A DNA stretch of 64,000 bases, taken from Branchipolynoe longqiensis. Taxonomy: Eukaryota > Annelida > Polychaeta > Phyllodocida > Polynoidae. The stretch spans positions 71,329,997 through 71,393,996 of the forward strand of contig CM059193.1 of NCBI GenBank assembly GCA_030323885.1, in the 5' to 3' direction. Shown here in pieces: positions 41,940-53,048 of the stretch. Positions within the stretch are counted from its first letter, which is position 1, and every line of letters starts with the position of its first letter. The translations under genes and the position numbers were made by a program. The notes beneath the pieces were generated by a model. The model saw nothing but the letters and a program-made list of their open reading frames with translations, ran no database searches and was not told where the DNA came from.

Positions 41940-42203
41940 GAAACGAATCTTACCTGGGTACAGATGATGGATAACTGTACAAGGTACAAGCCTTCCACAG
42001 CTATTACATTTATTTGTGCCAAAACGAAAACATTGAAGTATCCATATAAGTTTAAGATCATTTTTATCCTGAATAAGTAGGTAAAGATTGCTGAATCCAG
42101 ATGTGCTTCCTTCTCCCTAGCCCACGACTATCCGAGGGTTGTACCTCAGTAAAACAACAGTTATCCATCATCTGTACCTAGGTAAGATTCGTATAACTAT
42201 ACT
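41940..42203 (+). repeat. terminal palindrome module of DIRS copy 5
   Basis: ACGAATCTTACCTGGGTACA at the left and the complement, ending GATTCGTATAACTATACT, at the right. The arms have decayed more than in copies 3 and 4, and the left arm lost part of the CCCGAGG segment. Confidence 0.75.
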
Positions 42204-42416
42204 ATCTATATATAAATAAATCACGCCATTTGCGATGGGAGGCGGATGCTCAATTCATTTGGCCTTCCTGTCTGGTACTCTCGAGTGTAGGAGCGTAGCA
42301 CAGAATCACCGCACTACAATAAATGTTTAATGAGTGTACAAGTATCTGAGTTGTATCAACTCTAACTCTAAGTTTCAGTTTAAACAATTTGATGCTTTCA
42401 TGTTATGTAGTTACCA

Positions 42417-42742
42417 GACGTGGTGGCCGAATCGGTAGAGCACATGCTTTCCATGTGGAAGGTCAGTAGTTTGATTCCCAGTGGAGTCAAACTAATGAAC
42501 TTACAATAAAATTGATACTTGTCGCTATTTAGCCTGCCACTCGGCATTACTAGATTAGGGCAAGGACTGGTTACCTCAGTATCAGGATAATGTGATGGAG
42601 GAAATTGGGTCTTGGTGTCGGTGGTCTGGTCTCCCATTGAGGCAGCACTATAAAGTTGCCACGAGTGCGCACTGTCACAAGTCAATACCCGACCTGATAT
42701 GACCTTAGTTGTTGCCAAAGAGTAAAACTCCAACAAACAAAT
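42417..42742 (+). mobile_element. SINE copy, CCGAATCGGTAGAGC head subfamily
   Basis: Head GGTGGCCGAATCGGTAGAGC and GTTTGATTCCCAGTGGAGTC differ from the AATGAGTTAGAG subfamily, while the body and tail (CCTTAGTTGTTGCCAAAGAG, TAAAACTCCAACAAAC) are shared. Two head types on one body suggest two SINE subfamilies. Confidence 0.8.
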
Positions 42743-43170
42743 CTCGGGCAGCTTCATATAAGTGCTGAATGGAAAAGGTACACAAATTGGATGCATTTGC
42801 AAAATAAATTTGTAAAAAGCCCTGGTGGTAGTATTGTGTAGTCAGTTTCATTGATGGGGATGCTGGTGATGTCAAATAGGAGTTTGCACAGGTCTATCTG
42901 TACATGTCTGTATATTGATGTCGCCTCTCTGTTACCCAGTTTACTTTATTTGGCGCATGCACTTACTCCTCACCTGGCTGGACTTTGGAAAAGCACCTGT
43001 CCCTGCACAGACCCTGTTACTCGTGTTAGCGCTTGAGTACCATTTTTGCAAAATACAGATGCTGGGAGCCAGCAGGCCACTAATCAGGCTCCTCGCCCTA
43101 CTGTTGTGGGGTAGGAGCACACTGCATAAATCCAGAAAACTGGTGCAGTGTACATGCCAGACATAGGGGG
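42743..43170. other. intron sequence; no gene seen
   Basis: Unique sequence with two short overlapping frames lacking domain or splice support. Confidence 0.35.
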
Positions 43171-43723
43171 TGTCGCGGTTTCAGTTCTCAACCAGTTTCA
43201 GTTCTCAACATCGCTTCTGCGCTTGCGTCTAAATCCAACAGCGCCGTCTGGGCATGCATAAAAAAGTTAACCAGTTTCAAATCGTAGCCTGACGTATTTG
43301 GATAGGGGATTATATAGAGTAGAAAAAATAAATACATATATACCAAGAAAATCCAAATAAACTAACATAGGCTATTAACCATACCAACCAGTTATCTATC
43401 TCCTACTGAAATGCAGGCAATCAAATACCTTATCAGCACCCACTGTGTGGTAAGATAACACCAACACTACAACTGGCCAGCATTGAAAACAAGCCTGGGT
43501 ACCCGGGCTTATATGCTATGGACAGTATAAATACAGCCTCAATAAAAAAAAAAAAATTTAAATAAAAATATCAGAACTCAACAGCGGTTTTAGAGTGATT
43601 TACACATTAGAAATCACCACACACACACACATCAACAGCAAAAGCAAAGTTGTCACTCGAATCCACGCATGTGCAGAAGCGACAGTTGAGAACTGAAACT
43701 GGCTGAGAACTGAAACCGTGACA
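43171..43723 (+). mobile_element. element with about 55-bp compound inverted repeats
   Basis: Left end TGTCGCGGTTTCAGTTCTCA then ACCAGTTTCAGTTCTCAAC and GCTTCTGCGC. The right end is the complement, finishing GAACTGAAACCGTGACA. Each end contains GTTTCAGTTCTCA twice. GGGG lies on both sides (43167-43170, 43724-43727) as a possible target duplication. The inside is non-coding, with a poly-A run near 43546. Confidence 0.75.
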
Positions 43724-43994
43724 GGGGCATGCAGAGTGGCGGCACACACAACATGGTGTATTGCACAGGTAGAGTAGCGGTTCGGCTGTGAGGCCTGCAC
43801 AAAGGTCGGTAGAGGGGTTAGCATGGTTACTAATTAGGACATGGTGTGGGTAACAAGGGTTAGCACTCTGGGGTGTCAGGTGGGTGGATCTAATGAACAC
43901 ACATACAGGAAGTGGTATTTCATCTATTGTAAAATATTTGCTGGAATAGATTTGTTTGTGTGTGCCTAAATGTTGTGTGTATTAAATATAAGTG

Positions 43995-44152
43995 TTAAGG
44001 TTAATATTATTACATTTACCCGAAATACAAAGCATGCAGTTTAATGGTACCATACAAGCACATAAATAATTTATTAAGGTTAATATTATTAAATTTACCC
44101 GAAATACAAAGCATGCAGTTTACTGGTACCATACAAGCACATAAATAATTTG
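43995..44152 (+). repeat. 79-bp tandem duplication
   Basis: TTAAGGTTAATATTATTA..ATTTACCCGAAATAC and following sequence is present twice in tandem with three or four differences. Confidence 0.9.
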
Positions 44153-44549
44153 AGCAGAGAATCAGGCCACCCAGAGCACTCATAATGAATTTTTAGATAT
44201 ATATAATAAGTTACTTTACACTCATTACATTATTATAGAAATTCAACCAAAATTCACCGAAAATACGACGGATGGTGTGGTGAATATACAGTGACATACA
44301 CATACAATGAATAGTGTGAAAAAGAAATAAAGAGTATCCATCACAATTTTACTGATATTACAGTACAGGGTTAATCATGCCAGCTATCAGTGGTTCAGCT
44401 ATGGCCATGACCAAAAATAGATTTACTTACAGAATAATTCATGTACACAATAATTCAAGTACTGCCCTGGTGAGTCATATTACTTGGCTACTTGCATAAT
44501 GCTACTTTAAATTTACATGTTTAGCACAGTAGAATCCATATAATATATG
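44153..44549. other. intron sequence; no gene seen
   Basis: AT-rich unique sequence. Confidence 0.35.
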
Positions 44550-44851
44550 ATTTTAATAAAGAAATAGTGAAATACACCCGAAATGTATATATTGAAATAA
44601 ATATGCACCAGTCAACAGTAATTGTTGAACTAAAAGTTCATAACACGAAGAAAAACGGCCGAATAACATCGATCGTCGTCATGTTACTTTATATGACCCT
44701 ATAACTATTAGAAATCTATGAATATGAATAAAATAAAATAACATGAATCCTAATTTCGGATTAAAAGTAACATTAATGGCAAAATAATGCCAAAAATACG
44801 AAATAAAGAAACACGACGAAAACGGCCGAATAACATCGATCGACTTCGTCA

Positions 44852-44905
<54 letters not shown>

Positions 44906-45288
44906 CCTCTTCTTTGATGCAGGCTTGTGGTAGCCTATACAAAGCTCGTAGCTCTCAGCTCTAATGGTATGCAGCCTCGAAATCATACAGGAATGTTTCT
45001 CTGGCCCAGGCCCTGTCCAGCGCATTCTTGAATTGATTCATGGTAGCTGCTTCCACCGCTTCTCCCGGTAGCTCATTCCACATGTTTATCACTCGCTGTG
45101 AAAAGAAGGCCCCTCTGAGTGAGCTGTTGTACCTTGGCTTGAAAAGCTTCTTGGAGTGACCTCTGGTATTGCTTCCCTGTATGTGTTTGAATAGCAAGGC
45201 CTCATCCACATTATACTCAGCATTCAGGAACTTCCATGTGTTGATCATGTCCCCACGAAATCTTCTGTATGTGAGGCTTGGTAACTTA
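44852..45288 (-). mobile_element. 5'-truncated LINE retrotransposon with (ATA)n tail
   Basis: The minus strand carries the last part of a LINE ORF2, a short 3' UTR of about 55 bp and a trinucleotide tail (44852-44904, ATT on the plus strand). It lies in the AT-rich array, whose uninterrupted form (GTCATGTTACTTTATATGAC at about 44677) shows the insertion point. Confidence 0.8.
44966..45285 (-). pseudogene. LINE ORF2 C-terminal fragment
   Basis: It reads LPSLTYRRFRGDMINTWKFL and continues TRGHSKKLFKPRYNSSLRGA, FFSQRVINMWNELPGEAVEA and FKNALDRAW. RRFRGD, TRGH and FFS-RV-N-WN-LP are the conserved motifs downstream of the reverse transcriptase in CR1/L2/jockey-type LINEs. The natural stop follows AAYH. 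The RT and endonuclease are absent, so it is a dead 5'-truncated copy. Confidence 0.8.
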
Positions 45289-46480
45289 CTTTATATAAAC
45301 CTATAATATTTAAAATCTGTAAATATGAATAAATATAAAACAAATAACTGTTAATTTTGGATTCAAAAGTAACATTAATGGCAAAATAGGACAAACCAAC
45401 GAAATAGACCATGAGAGAACAATCTCCTGGTCCCCCGACCCATCGCTGCGTTCTTCTTCCTCTTTTCTGCTTCTGACAGGAATAAATCTATTAAATAAAA
45501 CTAATGAACTCTCCACCCATTCAATCCAGGTGCCATGAATGCTGTAGTCCACACTTCTGTACAGATAAATGCCATATTGACTTCTACATTTCTGAAAATG
45601 ATTCAAAAACCAAAAGTTACCCTGTTGCTAGATAACTGCAATTTGTTTACAATCGCTTGGCAACCATGCTCGACCTGTTGATGGACACGCATTTCCTTGT
45701 CCCCGCAAATTTGCGAGTTGAGTTTATGTTATTATGAAAACCACCCGAAATGCATAAATATGGACAAAATAAATACAAAAAATACTTTAATTTTGAACTA
45801 AATTGCACCAGGAGTGACAAAATAAGACATTTAAACACATGAACCTGAGTTAAGAAATAAAATAGCCCATAATAGGTCCGACCAACCAGTCAGTGCACTG
45901 ACTGAGTGGCAGTGACACATAAGTCAAATATCTCACATGAATACAACCATCTGAAATGTGTTGAATAGGGACAAAATAAACCCCAAATTTGGAATTAAAG
46001 TACTATTAATATGACAAAATAACCCCTAAATTTGGAATTAAATGTAAGATTAATGCAGAAAATAAGACATTTTAACAGAAAAATGGACGAATACGATCGT
46101 GAAAAGCCAATACACTGCTCACGCCTAGATACAAGATTCATTTTGACTTAATACGAGCATAAAATGTATTAATTTAACGAATATGACAAAAATAAGCCCT
46201 AATTTTGAAACTAAAAATACTTGTAGTGCCAAAAATACGTCATTTTAAACAGAAAAACACTGAATATGATCGTGAAGACCGATCTTATGGTCTTCATGTC
46301 CTACCCTGTGCATGGTTCCTCCAACGGCGATCACTGCAGGGTGTCTGTCAGCTAATCCAGAGAACATATTAAAGTTTGTAAGAATCAGAAATGGACAGTT
46401 AATAAAATAAGAAAATTATGCTAAAATTTTGAACCCTAAAAAAAATAAGATGAAAAGCCAGAACAAGTATTGAGCAGAAT

Positions 46481-47998
46481 AAGTAAAATTCACAGTAATA
46501 CCATCAAGTATTAGTGTGCCTTTGACTTATTTCGTTTTCCTAATATATTTATAAATATATACGCGTATAAATTTAGACAATTTTAGACATTACAGTTAAT
46601 GTTTATAAGAAATTAATAGAAGCCTAAAAGTGTAAAAAGATCACAAGTAAAATTGAAAAGGTAGAATAATAATTTTTTTTTAAAACAGAACAGCACATAG
46701 CAGACCCGACCAAAAAGTCTGAGATCTGCCAAACATCTGCCATGAAACTCCAATCACGCGCCATGACATCGCCTCCACTCCGTGGCGTGCTTCCTCGCTA
46801 GGAGACACCGTAACAAATGGAAAAAGGCGGACCAGTTCAAAGCTAACTGCCTCAGCCCAACTAAACGTTCATTCTGACTGATCTCGAATATCGGCAGGCC
46901 ACAGTAGGAAATTTGATTAAAACTCTAACTAAATATAACGCCCGTTAATGCCTTATGCCGGGGTAGCTAATCCTCGTCTCCAACGACTCTATCCATTCAG
47001 AGCGACGCAAGGTTAACGCCGTTATTATGGGCAAACGCCTGACGTTTGAGGTACCCACTGTGGACTCTAGGCTCTCGACCCGCACAGCGAAATCTATACG
47101 ACCAGCCGCAAATTAAAACAGGAATACCAATTTAGTTGAACACTATTATTTCTCCATTATAATGCAACCCCGGGTACTCCCTAAACCGTCACCTCACGTC
47201 ATGAAGCCTAACGACAGACGCCGGTCTGACACTGTCAACACTACCCGTATAAACTATAAAAAAAATATAAAACAATTTCTACGCATACAGAAGTGAATTA
47301 AAAGGTATTACACTCCTTACTATCCTGGTCATGGCACCAGTTTAACCGTCGGTCTATTCCACCCCCGCTTAAGGCGAGCCTACGTGTTAATATAAATAAT
47401 TGTTTCCAAGTGAATGTCTTGTGCCTCCCGCCGCCGTTGCTTGGCTAGCAACGTTCTAGGTGGAGAGTTCGACTCCTTACAGACCATGGGGCGGAAGGCC
47501 CTTAATTAAATAAGATTATAGAGCAATCAAAATAGCAATATGAAGTTGACCATAGCGGTTAATAATATAAGTCTGGAGAATAGTAAAGAATGCAAGGAAT
47601 GTTCATGTCACTTCTTAGGCGCTCACCGTTTTATTCTTACCTCTTACCAACAGGATGAATTTAGCAATATAACGTATGTTATTAGTTAAATATGGTTCAA
47701 CAATATAATGTATGTTACTAGTCAAATCCCCTCCCATATAATTAAGTTAAATCAGTTTTGAATTTCCACAATAAAATCCTAAATATTCGGCTGAAACATC
47801 GGAGCGTGCAAAAACACGTCTGATGGGTCTGGGTCCGAATGCCCGACCTCCTATCGTTGCTAGGATAGTCACAATCGATGTATCCCAGCAATGCTTTACA
47901 GCAGGGAACCCGGTCTCGCAAATGTGGCAGTTGTGAGCCCGCGCATAATGGCAAAATGCGAGCCCGCAAATAATCGGTCGAGTAGTCTTGCCCACTTC
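46481..47998. other. intron sequence; no gene recognised
   Basis: 46700-47520 is less AT-rich and CpG-containing (for example CGACTCTATCCATTCAGAGC, AGCGACGCAAGGTTAACGCC) and may be an old transposon, but I see no frame or terminal repeat. 47747-48022 has minus-strand frames without support. Confidence 0.35.
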
Positions 47999-48118
47999 AC
48001 ATGTATACCCCTCCACACACACACAAAGAAGAAAATCTGCAAATCAAAGTTTGCATGTATACCCCTCCACACACACACAAAGAAAAAAATCTGCAAATCA
48101 AATTTAACATGTACACCC
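47999..48118 (+). repeat. 54-bp tandem duplication
   Basis: CATGTATACCCCTCCACACA then CACACAAAGAA-AAAATCTGC AAATCAAA, present twice, with a partial third start (CATGTACACCCCC). Confidence 0.85.
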
Positions 48119-48487
48119 CCACCCCCCTTCCACTGCTTATGCTTTAATTTCAGCAATATAGTCTGTTTGTGAATGTGGATTTGTGATATGCTTTGAATTT
48201 AGTTCAGCGTTAAATATTTTTTTAATCTAATAAATGGTGTACGCAGTGAAATTGCTGGGTTAGTTGACTGTATGTTGTCTGCTCACAACTGCCAGTAAGC
48301 CTTCGTTTTTACCACTACCACTTAAAGCCCGGTTTGAACCCGGCCAAGCCGATTTTGTATTAGATCTTAATAGCGGACTTCATACAGATGGGGGCGAGGG
48401 TTGATTGGAGTGAGATTCGAGTGTCTAGGTATCAGTTTGGAATGCTGGAGTTAATGGTTGGGTTGATGTGGTAATTACCTGGGATTT
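48119..48487. other. intron sequence; no gene seen
   Basis: 48326-48430 contains GGTTTGAACCCGGCC-like and GTTTGGAATGCTGGAG pieces that could be a decayed SINE body leading into the tail at 48488. Confidence 0.35.
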
Positions 48488-48543
48488 ACCGTCCTCATAT
48501 TACCTTAGCTCTTGCTAGGACGTAAAACCCCAACAATCAATCA
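48488..48543 (+). mobile_element. SINE tail with target duplication
   Basis: ACCGTCCTCATATTACCTTA then GCTCTTGCTAGGACGTAAAA and CCCCAACAATC. Flanked by ACCTGGGATTT (48477-48487) and ACCTGGGACTT (48544-48554), one mismatch. Confidence 0.7.
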
Positions 48544-48727
48544 ACCTGGGACTTGCCTACTTGGACTAATAAGTTCCCAAATATCTTTGATCTCTCTCTT
48601 CCTCTTCTATTCCTGAAGATGTTATGCAATTATAGCCCAGTATTAGATTTGAGGTATGAGGATCCCTGATATGAGTGTTGATCATGACGAAGCTGAGCAT
48701 GTGTATTTCTGGGATTCTAGAGGAAGA

Positions 48728-49260
48728 AGCAAAAGAAGCCATTTGCACCTGGCTTCGCTGTGCTGTGGCCTAGAAGAAGCCACTTGTACCTGGCTTCTCT
48801 GTGCTTCGGCCTAGAAGAAGCCACTTGTACCTGGCTTCACTGTACTGCGGTCTAGAAGAAGCCACTTGTACCTGGCTTCTCTGTTCTGCTGTCTAGAAGA
48901 AGCCACTTGTGCCTGGCTTCTCTGTACTGCAGTCTAGAAGAAGCCACTTGTACCTGGCTTCTCTGTACTGCGGTCTAGAAGAAGCCAGTTGTAGCTGGCT
49001 TTTCTGTTCTGTGGTCTAGAAGAAGCCAGTTGTAGCTGGCTTTTCTGTTCTGTGGTCTAGAAGAAGCCACTTGTACCTGGCTTCGCTGTACTGCAGTCTA
49101 GAAGAAGCCACTTGTACCTGGCTTCTCTGTACTGCGGTCTAGAAGAAGCCACGTGTACCTGGCTTCTCTGTTCTGCTGTCTAGAAGAAGCCACTTGTACC
49201 TGGCTTCTCTATACTGCAGTCTAGAAGAAGCCATTTGTACCTGGCTTCGTTATACTGCAG
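48728..49260 (+). repeat. 41-bp hairpin minisatellite, about 13 units
   Basis: Unit: CCTAGAAGAAGCCACTTGTA then CCTGGCTTCTCTGTACTGCGG. Each unit contains GAAGCCA and TGGCTTC separated by about 8 bp, so each can form a hairpin. The units are contiguous with no spacers. Some carry the variant AGTTGTAGCTGGCTTTTC in which the loop differs. Confidence 0.9.
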
Positions 49261-49610
49261 CCTAAGCACATGATCAGGTGTTGCCTCACAGAGTCATCCA
49301 TAGTTTCGTTGGAAGTTGTCTGGAGCCGACACTATTTAGTTGGCAGCCGACAGTCGGGTCTGCCAGTCAGCCCAGTTGATGCTAGGCTGTTCATGTCACA
49401 GAGCCCTCCCCAGACTTGAACATATCACACTATATATCGAGTAAAGGTGAAGGGTAGGGGTTGTTTGGCACACACCAAGGCCGCGTCGCATGTGTTGTAT
49501 AATCATGGTAGGATAGACCCTGAGAAAGGGCGACTTTTCCAATTGTGTGCACCTAACATGTAACCTCATCAGCTGCCGCTAACAGACCTTTTCCCACAGA
49601 GCATACGCAC
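49261..49610. other. intron sequence; no gene seen
   Basis: Unique sequence between two tandem arrays. Confidence 0.35.
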
Positions 49611-49880
49611 TGAGCTGCTAGCCACAACATTAGTTCTTGCCAATACCATCGAAGAGCAGATTGATGGGAGAAGTCCTATATAAGACATTTTCCAAGGGCT
49701 GCTGAATAGTGAGATGTTATCCGCATTAGTTCTTGTGACTGCCATCAGAGGGAAGGTTGGTGGTGGAAATCCTCTATAGTACCATATCCACGGCCTACTG
49801 CGAGCTGCTACCCGAATTAGTTCTTACCACTGCCATCAGAGGGCTGGTCGGTGATGTAAATCGCCTATTGCCGTCTACAG
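49611..49880 (+). repeat. diverged tandem repeat, about 90-100 bp units, three units
   Basis: GAGCTGCTAGCCACAACATT, GAGATGTTATCCGCATTAGT and GAGCTGCTACCCGAATTAGT open successive units that share TTAGTTCTT and CCATC-GAG. The 68-codon frame at 49757-49963 spans the last unit; no domain. Confidence 0.55.
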
Positions 49881-50251
49881 TCACTATGGTGAGAACAGAC
49901 ATGGGCATATTCTGCACCTTCAACAGAAACCACACAACTCCTGAGAATCGAGAGGATTTGTAGCCACAAAAAAAAAGAAGAAGAAAATGTAGTCATTCAG
50001 AGGAGTGTTCTGAAGAAGACCACCCACTTCTTCATGAGCGCAGTCCTGATATCAATTCAATTCATTCTTTTATTTTAACTCTCTGCAAGGTATGTTTACA
50101 ATAAACTGAGGTGATACAATAAATGCATACAAATTCCTTACAGACAAAGGATCCCAGAAAAGCTTATCTAGCTGGTCTCCATGATGTGAATGAACAAGTG
50201 ATGACAATAACAGATGATTAAACTTAAGCTACATTTTTAGCTAATGATTAA
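49881..50251. other. intron sequence; no gene seen
   Basis: A-rich tract at 49968-49985 (AAAAAAAAAGAAGAAG). No other feature. Confidence 0.35.
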
Positions 50252-50585
50252 GGGGCTGTCACATTAGGGTTTTTTGCGGCGGCATAGGCGCGTTACGTCA
50301 TATACGTCGGCATACGCTACGCATAGGCCGTCATGTGCTGGCCTATGCCGTTGTATGCTGCCATACGCTTTCTCCCGTCCGTCCGTCCAAATTGTTTTGT
50401 GCATGCTCAAAAAATCTCGACCTATGGGAGCGTATGATTCATACGCTACTCATACGCCGGTGTATGCTAGGGGTGTGCCGGCGTAGGTCCTCGTAGGTCG
50501 CGATAGGCCGGCACGCGGAGCTTTTTCCCATTTTCGATGTAGGTTTTCAATACGCTCCCGCCATACGCCGTAATGTGACTGGGCC
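50252..50585 (+). mobile_element. CTGTCACATTA-ended MITE, copy 2
   Basis: GGGGCTGTCACATTAGGGTT at the left and CCGTAATGTGACTGGGCC at the right. The interior of GCATACGC/GCGTATG motifs resembles 23078-23470. Confidence 0.75.
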
Positions 50586-51079
50586 TTTATGATGAGATAC
50601 TGATGCGTCTCTTCACAGTTAGTAAAAAAACTAAGTAATGATGGGAATATTACATGTATATTGTGTCATGGATTTACATGCAGTGTCAGTAGTTATTTTG
50701 CATGTATGTTAATAGGGGTGAATTTTTTGTTCTTTGCCATAGCCACTTGATATTTTAAATTATGCAACTAGTTAATGACAACTATGTCCTATTATATATA
50801 TTCTTTACTGGTAATTGATTTAGTATGCATTGAGATAGCTTATCTTTAGTTTTTTACAGACCTTAGATGTTGCCAGGACTTGAAACTCCAAAAACCAACC
50901 AAATCTTCAGGAGCCATTATCCATCAGCGAGCCCTTATTATGAGCGGACGGTTTCTTTTCAATGTACAAACTGTCTTTGTTTCATTTGATTGTCCCTCTG
51001 ATGAGAGGACGCCTGCTATATCAGGACAACATTGGTCTGGATGCAGAACTGTGCGTTGAAGACAGTGGTATATTAGATA
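50586..51079. other. intron sequence with a SINE tail at 50853-50905
   Basis: ACAGACCTTAGATGTTGCCA then GGACTTGAAACTCCAAAAAC is a stand-alone SINE tail. The rest is unique. Confidence 0.5.
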
Positions 51080-51257
51080 CAGTAAAACCGCCCTAACTGA
51101 CCACCTCCACAGATCGACCACTCCCCTATATCGATCGCTTTATTTGGGTCCTAACAATACCATTGTAACTATATTCTAATTCCCTAAACCGACCACCTCC
51201 CTAAGTGGACCACTTAGAGTCGGTCCCAAGGTCAGTCGATTTACAGAGGTTTTACTG
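51080..51257 (+). mobile_element. pogo-like MITE, complete copy
   Basis: CAGTAAAACC at the left and GGTTTTACTG at the right, flanked by TA on both sides. 178 bp. Orientation is reversed relative to the next copy, judging by the GGTCGGTTTAG segment. Confidence 0.85.
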
Positions 51258-51313
51258 TATGTATATATATATATATATTACATATATATATTGTATATGT
51301 TACTGTATATATA

Positions 51314-51490
51314 CAGTAAAACCTCTCTAAGTCGACTGGCCTTGGCACCGACTTTAAGTGGTCGGTTTAGGGAGGTGGTCGGTTTAGGGAGTTAAAATAT
51401 GGTTGCAATGGTATTGTTGGACCCAAATAAAGTGATCGATATAGGAGAGTGCTCGATCTGTGGAGGTGGTCTGTTAGAGAGGTTTTACTG
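51314..51490 (+). mobile_element. pogo-like MITE, complete copy
   Basis: CAGTAAAACCTCTCTAAGTC to GAGAGGTTTTACTG with flanking TA; 177 bp. It directly precedes the element at 51495. Confidence 0.85.
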
Positions 51491-51494
51491 TATA

Positions 51495-51760
51495 TATATG
51501 AGCCTGTCTCAAAAGGTGATAACTCTTTTTTGTTTGTGTCCATTGTAACGATTGACACAAAACAGCACAGAAACGGTTACACTTAAAACACAAGGACATT
51601 TGCTTCAAATCAATATGTATTCTATTGGGATTATGAAACACCATGTAAAAACAAATCAGTTTATCCTGAGCAAATGCATAAGCAGATAGTATGTTGATGG
51701 TTACAATGGATAAAGTTTTGTCCCATATTGCTTAGCACCTTTTGAGACGGTCTCATATAT
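51495..51760 (+). mobile_element. GTCTCAAAAGGTG-ended MITE, copy 1
   Basis: TATATGAGCCTGTCTCAAAA opens and TTTTGAGACGGTCTCATATA closes, with an inverted repeat of about 28 bp. A shorter copy with an internal deletion is at 61416-61607. Confidence 0.8.
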
Positions 51761-51990
51761 TATATATGTATAATATATTATGATATGTATATTATATATA
51801 TAAGGTGTCTATCACTGTGGGCTGGTGTTTATTTACTACAGATTACTCTGTAATTGTTTAGCCTTATGATATTAATAGGTTATTACTAGTTGACACATAC
51901 AGTATCTAGCTTGGACCATGTTAATGCGAATCATTATCTGATTATTATAATCGTTCCATATATATAATATTCAGATCTCGTTTAATTTAT
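51761..51990. other. TA-rich intron sequence
   Basis: Simple TA tracts; no gene. Confidence 0.4.
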
Positions 51991-52527
51991 TTAAAGTTGC
52001 ATAGTCCGGTGCTTTTGAGTTTTTGTCTTTCTTTCTTTTGTTTATAGAAAAATATATTAGGTTGATCGGTATAATTGACGTTACTTTGAAGTAAATTATA
52101 TTATATATGGCTAAATTTTAAGCTATTTGAAGTGAAAACATTCCAAATTAACTTTGGCATGCATGTCAAAATTCGGACACCATAGGCTTCAGCAGCCCCA
52201 TGACACCCCATAGCTATTAATATTAGTTTTGTGACGTCACAGAAGGAAGGATGGGCTTACATAGGTTATGGGGCATACTTCAAACCTTTCTAATTTACTT
52301 TAAGTGGCTTGCACTACTTTCACAGTCTGTGATATGCCATAGCCAACATCATTGAAGACAGTAGTTAGGGTTTAATGACTTAATAACCAACCCTCAAGAC
52401 ATGGTTGTGCTATAAATAACTCCCAGAGGACACATTGTTTCAAGATATACAAATTATGACCAGTCATATTTGATCATAATAATTGTGAATGAGTAAAGCT
52501 TTTGTGGTCGTGTTACAGTCCCTTTAA
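51991..52527 (+). mobile_element. short TTAAAGTTGCATAG element, copy 3, diverged
   Basis: The start TTAAAGTTGCATAGTCCGGT and segment GACACCATAGGCTTCAGCAG match the family. The right end is uncertain; TACAGTCCCTTTAA at 52514-52527 is a candidate. Confidence 0.5.
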
Positions 52528-52688
52528 GTAATTGCGCCTCCTGTCTAGGCCACGCCTATTCGCTAATTGTCGTCTGGCAGCTCAGTTCTGATCGAACCTG
52601 GACAGAACGCAGGCGGAAGTCTGTGTCTACCGCGTCCTGCCAGGGTACCGTGTCGAGTCAACAATCTACAATCCCTTTACACAGATGG

Positions 52689-53037
52689 ACAGATGGAATG
52701 GCCGAATGAATTGAGCATCCGTCTCCCATTTTGGTAGATCGTGGGATTGGGAACCCACAGGTTCGAACCCTGGTCGAGTCAAACCAATTACTTAAAAAAT
52801 TATACTTGTAGCTTCCTAGCCAGGCACTTGGCATTATTAGGATAGGGCAAGGACTGGTTGGCTCAGTGTCAGGATAATGTGACTGAGTGGGATATCATGT
52901 CATGGTGCTGGTGGCCTGGTTTCCCAGTGGGGCCACACTATAAAGTCACCATGAGTGTGCACTGTCACAAGTCGGTACCCCTCCTGATATGACCTTAGAT
53001 GTTGCCAGGACATAAAACTCCAACAACCAACCAACCA
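52689..53037 (+). mobile_element. tRNA-derived SINE, full length, with 11-bp target duplication
   Basis: TGGCCGAATGAATTGAGCAT head, CAGGTTCGAACCCTGGTCGA B-box, the full body, and the tail CCTTAGATGTTGCCAGGACA then TAAAACTCCAAC(AACC)n. TACACAGATGG occurs at 52678-52688 and 53038-53048. This is the best reference copy for the family. Confidence 0.9.
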
Positions 53038-53048
53038 TACACAGATGG

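Larger units (their letters stand above)
37395..42203 (+). mobile_element. DIRS1-like element copy 5, full extent but decayed
   Basis: Left terminal repeat at about 37402-37447 (TTTTTTACCTTGGTACTAAG), leader, gag with frameshifts and a deletion, RT, RNase H, methyltransferase-like region, recombinase and terminal palindrome (41940-42203). The classical right inverted repeat between recombinase and palindrome is not evident. A 57-bp SINE tail with a perfect target duplication sits in the leader. Located in ZIP intron 2, same strand as the gene. Confidence 0.8.
44550..46480. repeat. degenerate AT-rich long-unit repeat array
   Basis: Variants of the same block recur about six times (near 44690, 45310, 45745, 45965, 46170 and 46390): ACAAAATAA, (C)CTAATTTTGGA-T, AAAAGTA--ATTAATG-CAAAATAA, and ACGGCCGAATAACATCGATC at some unit ends. 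The copies are diverged and of uneven length. A LINE fragment (44852-45288) interrupts it. Confidence 0.55.

Noticed and set aside
47747..48022. 91-codon minus-strand Cys-containing frame
   Set aside because: No recognisable domain and no splice context; insufficient support.
48728..49260. Possible CRISPR array (regular repeats)
   Set aside because: The 41-bp units are contiguous without unique spacers, and the host is an animal; it is a minisatellite.
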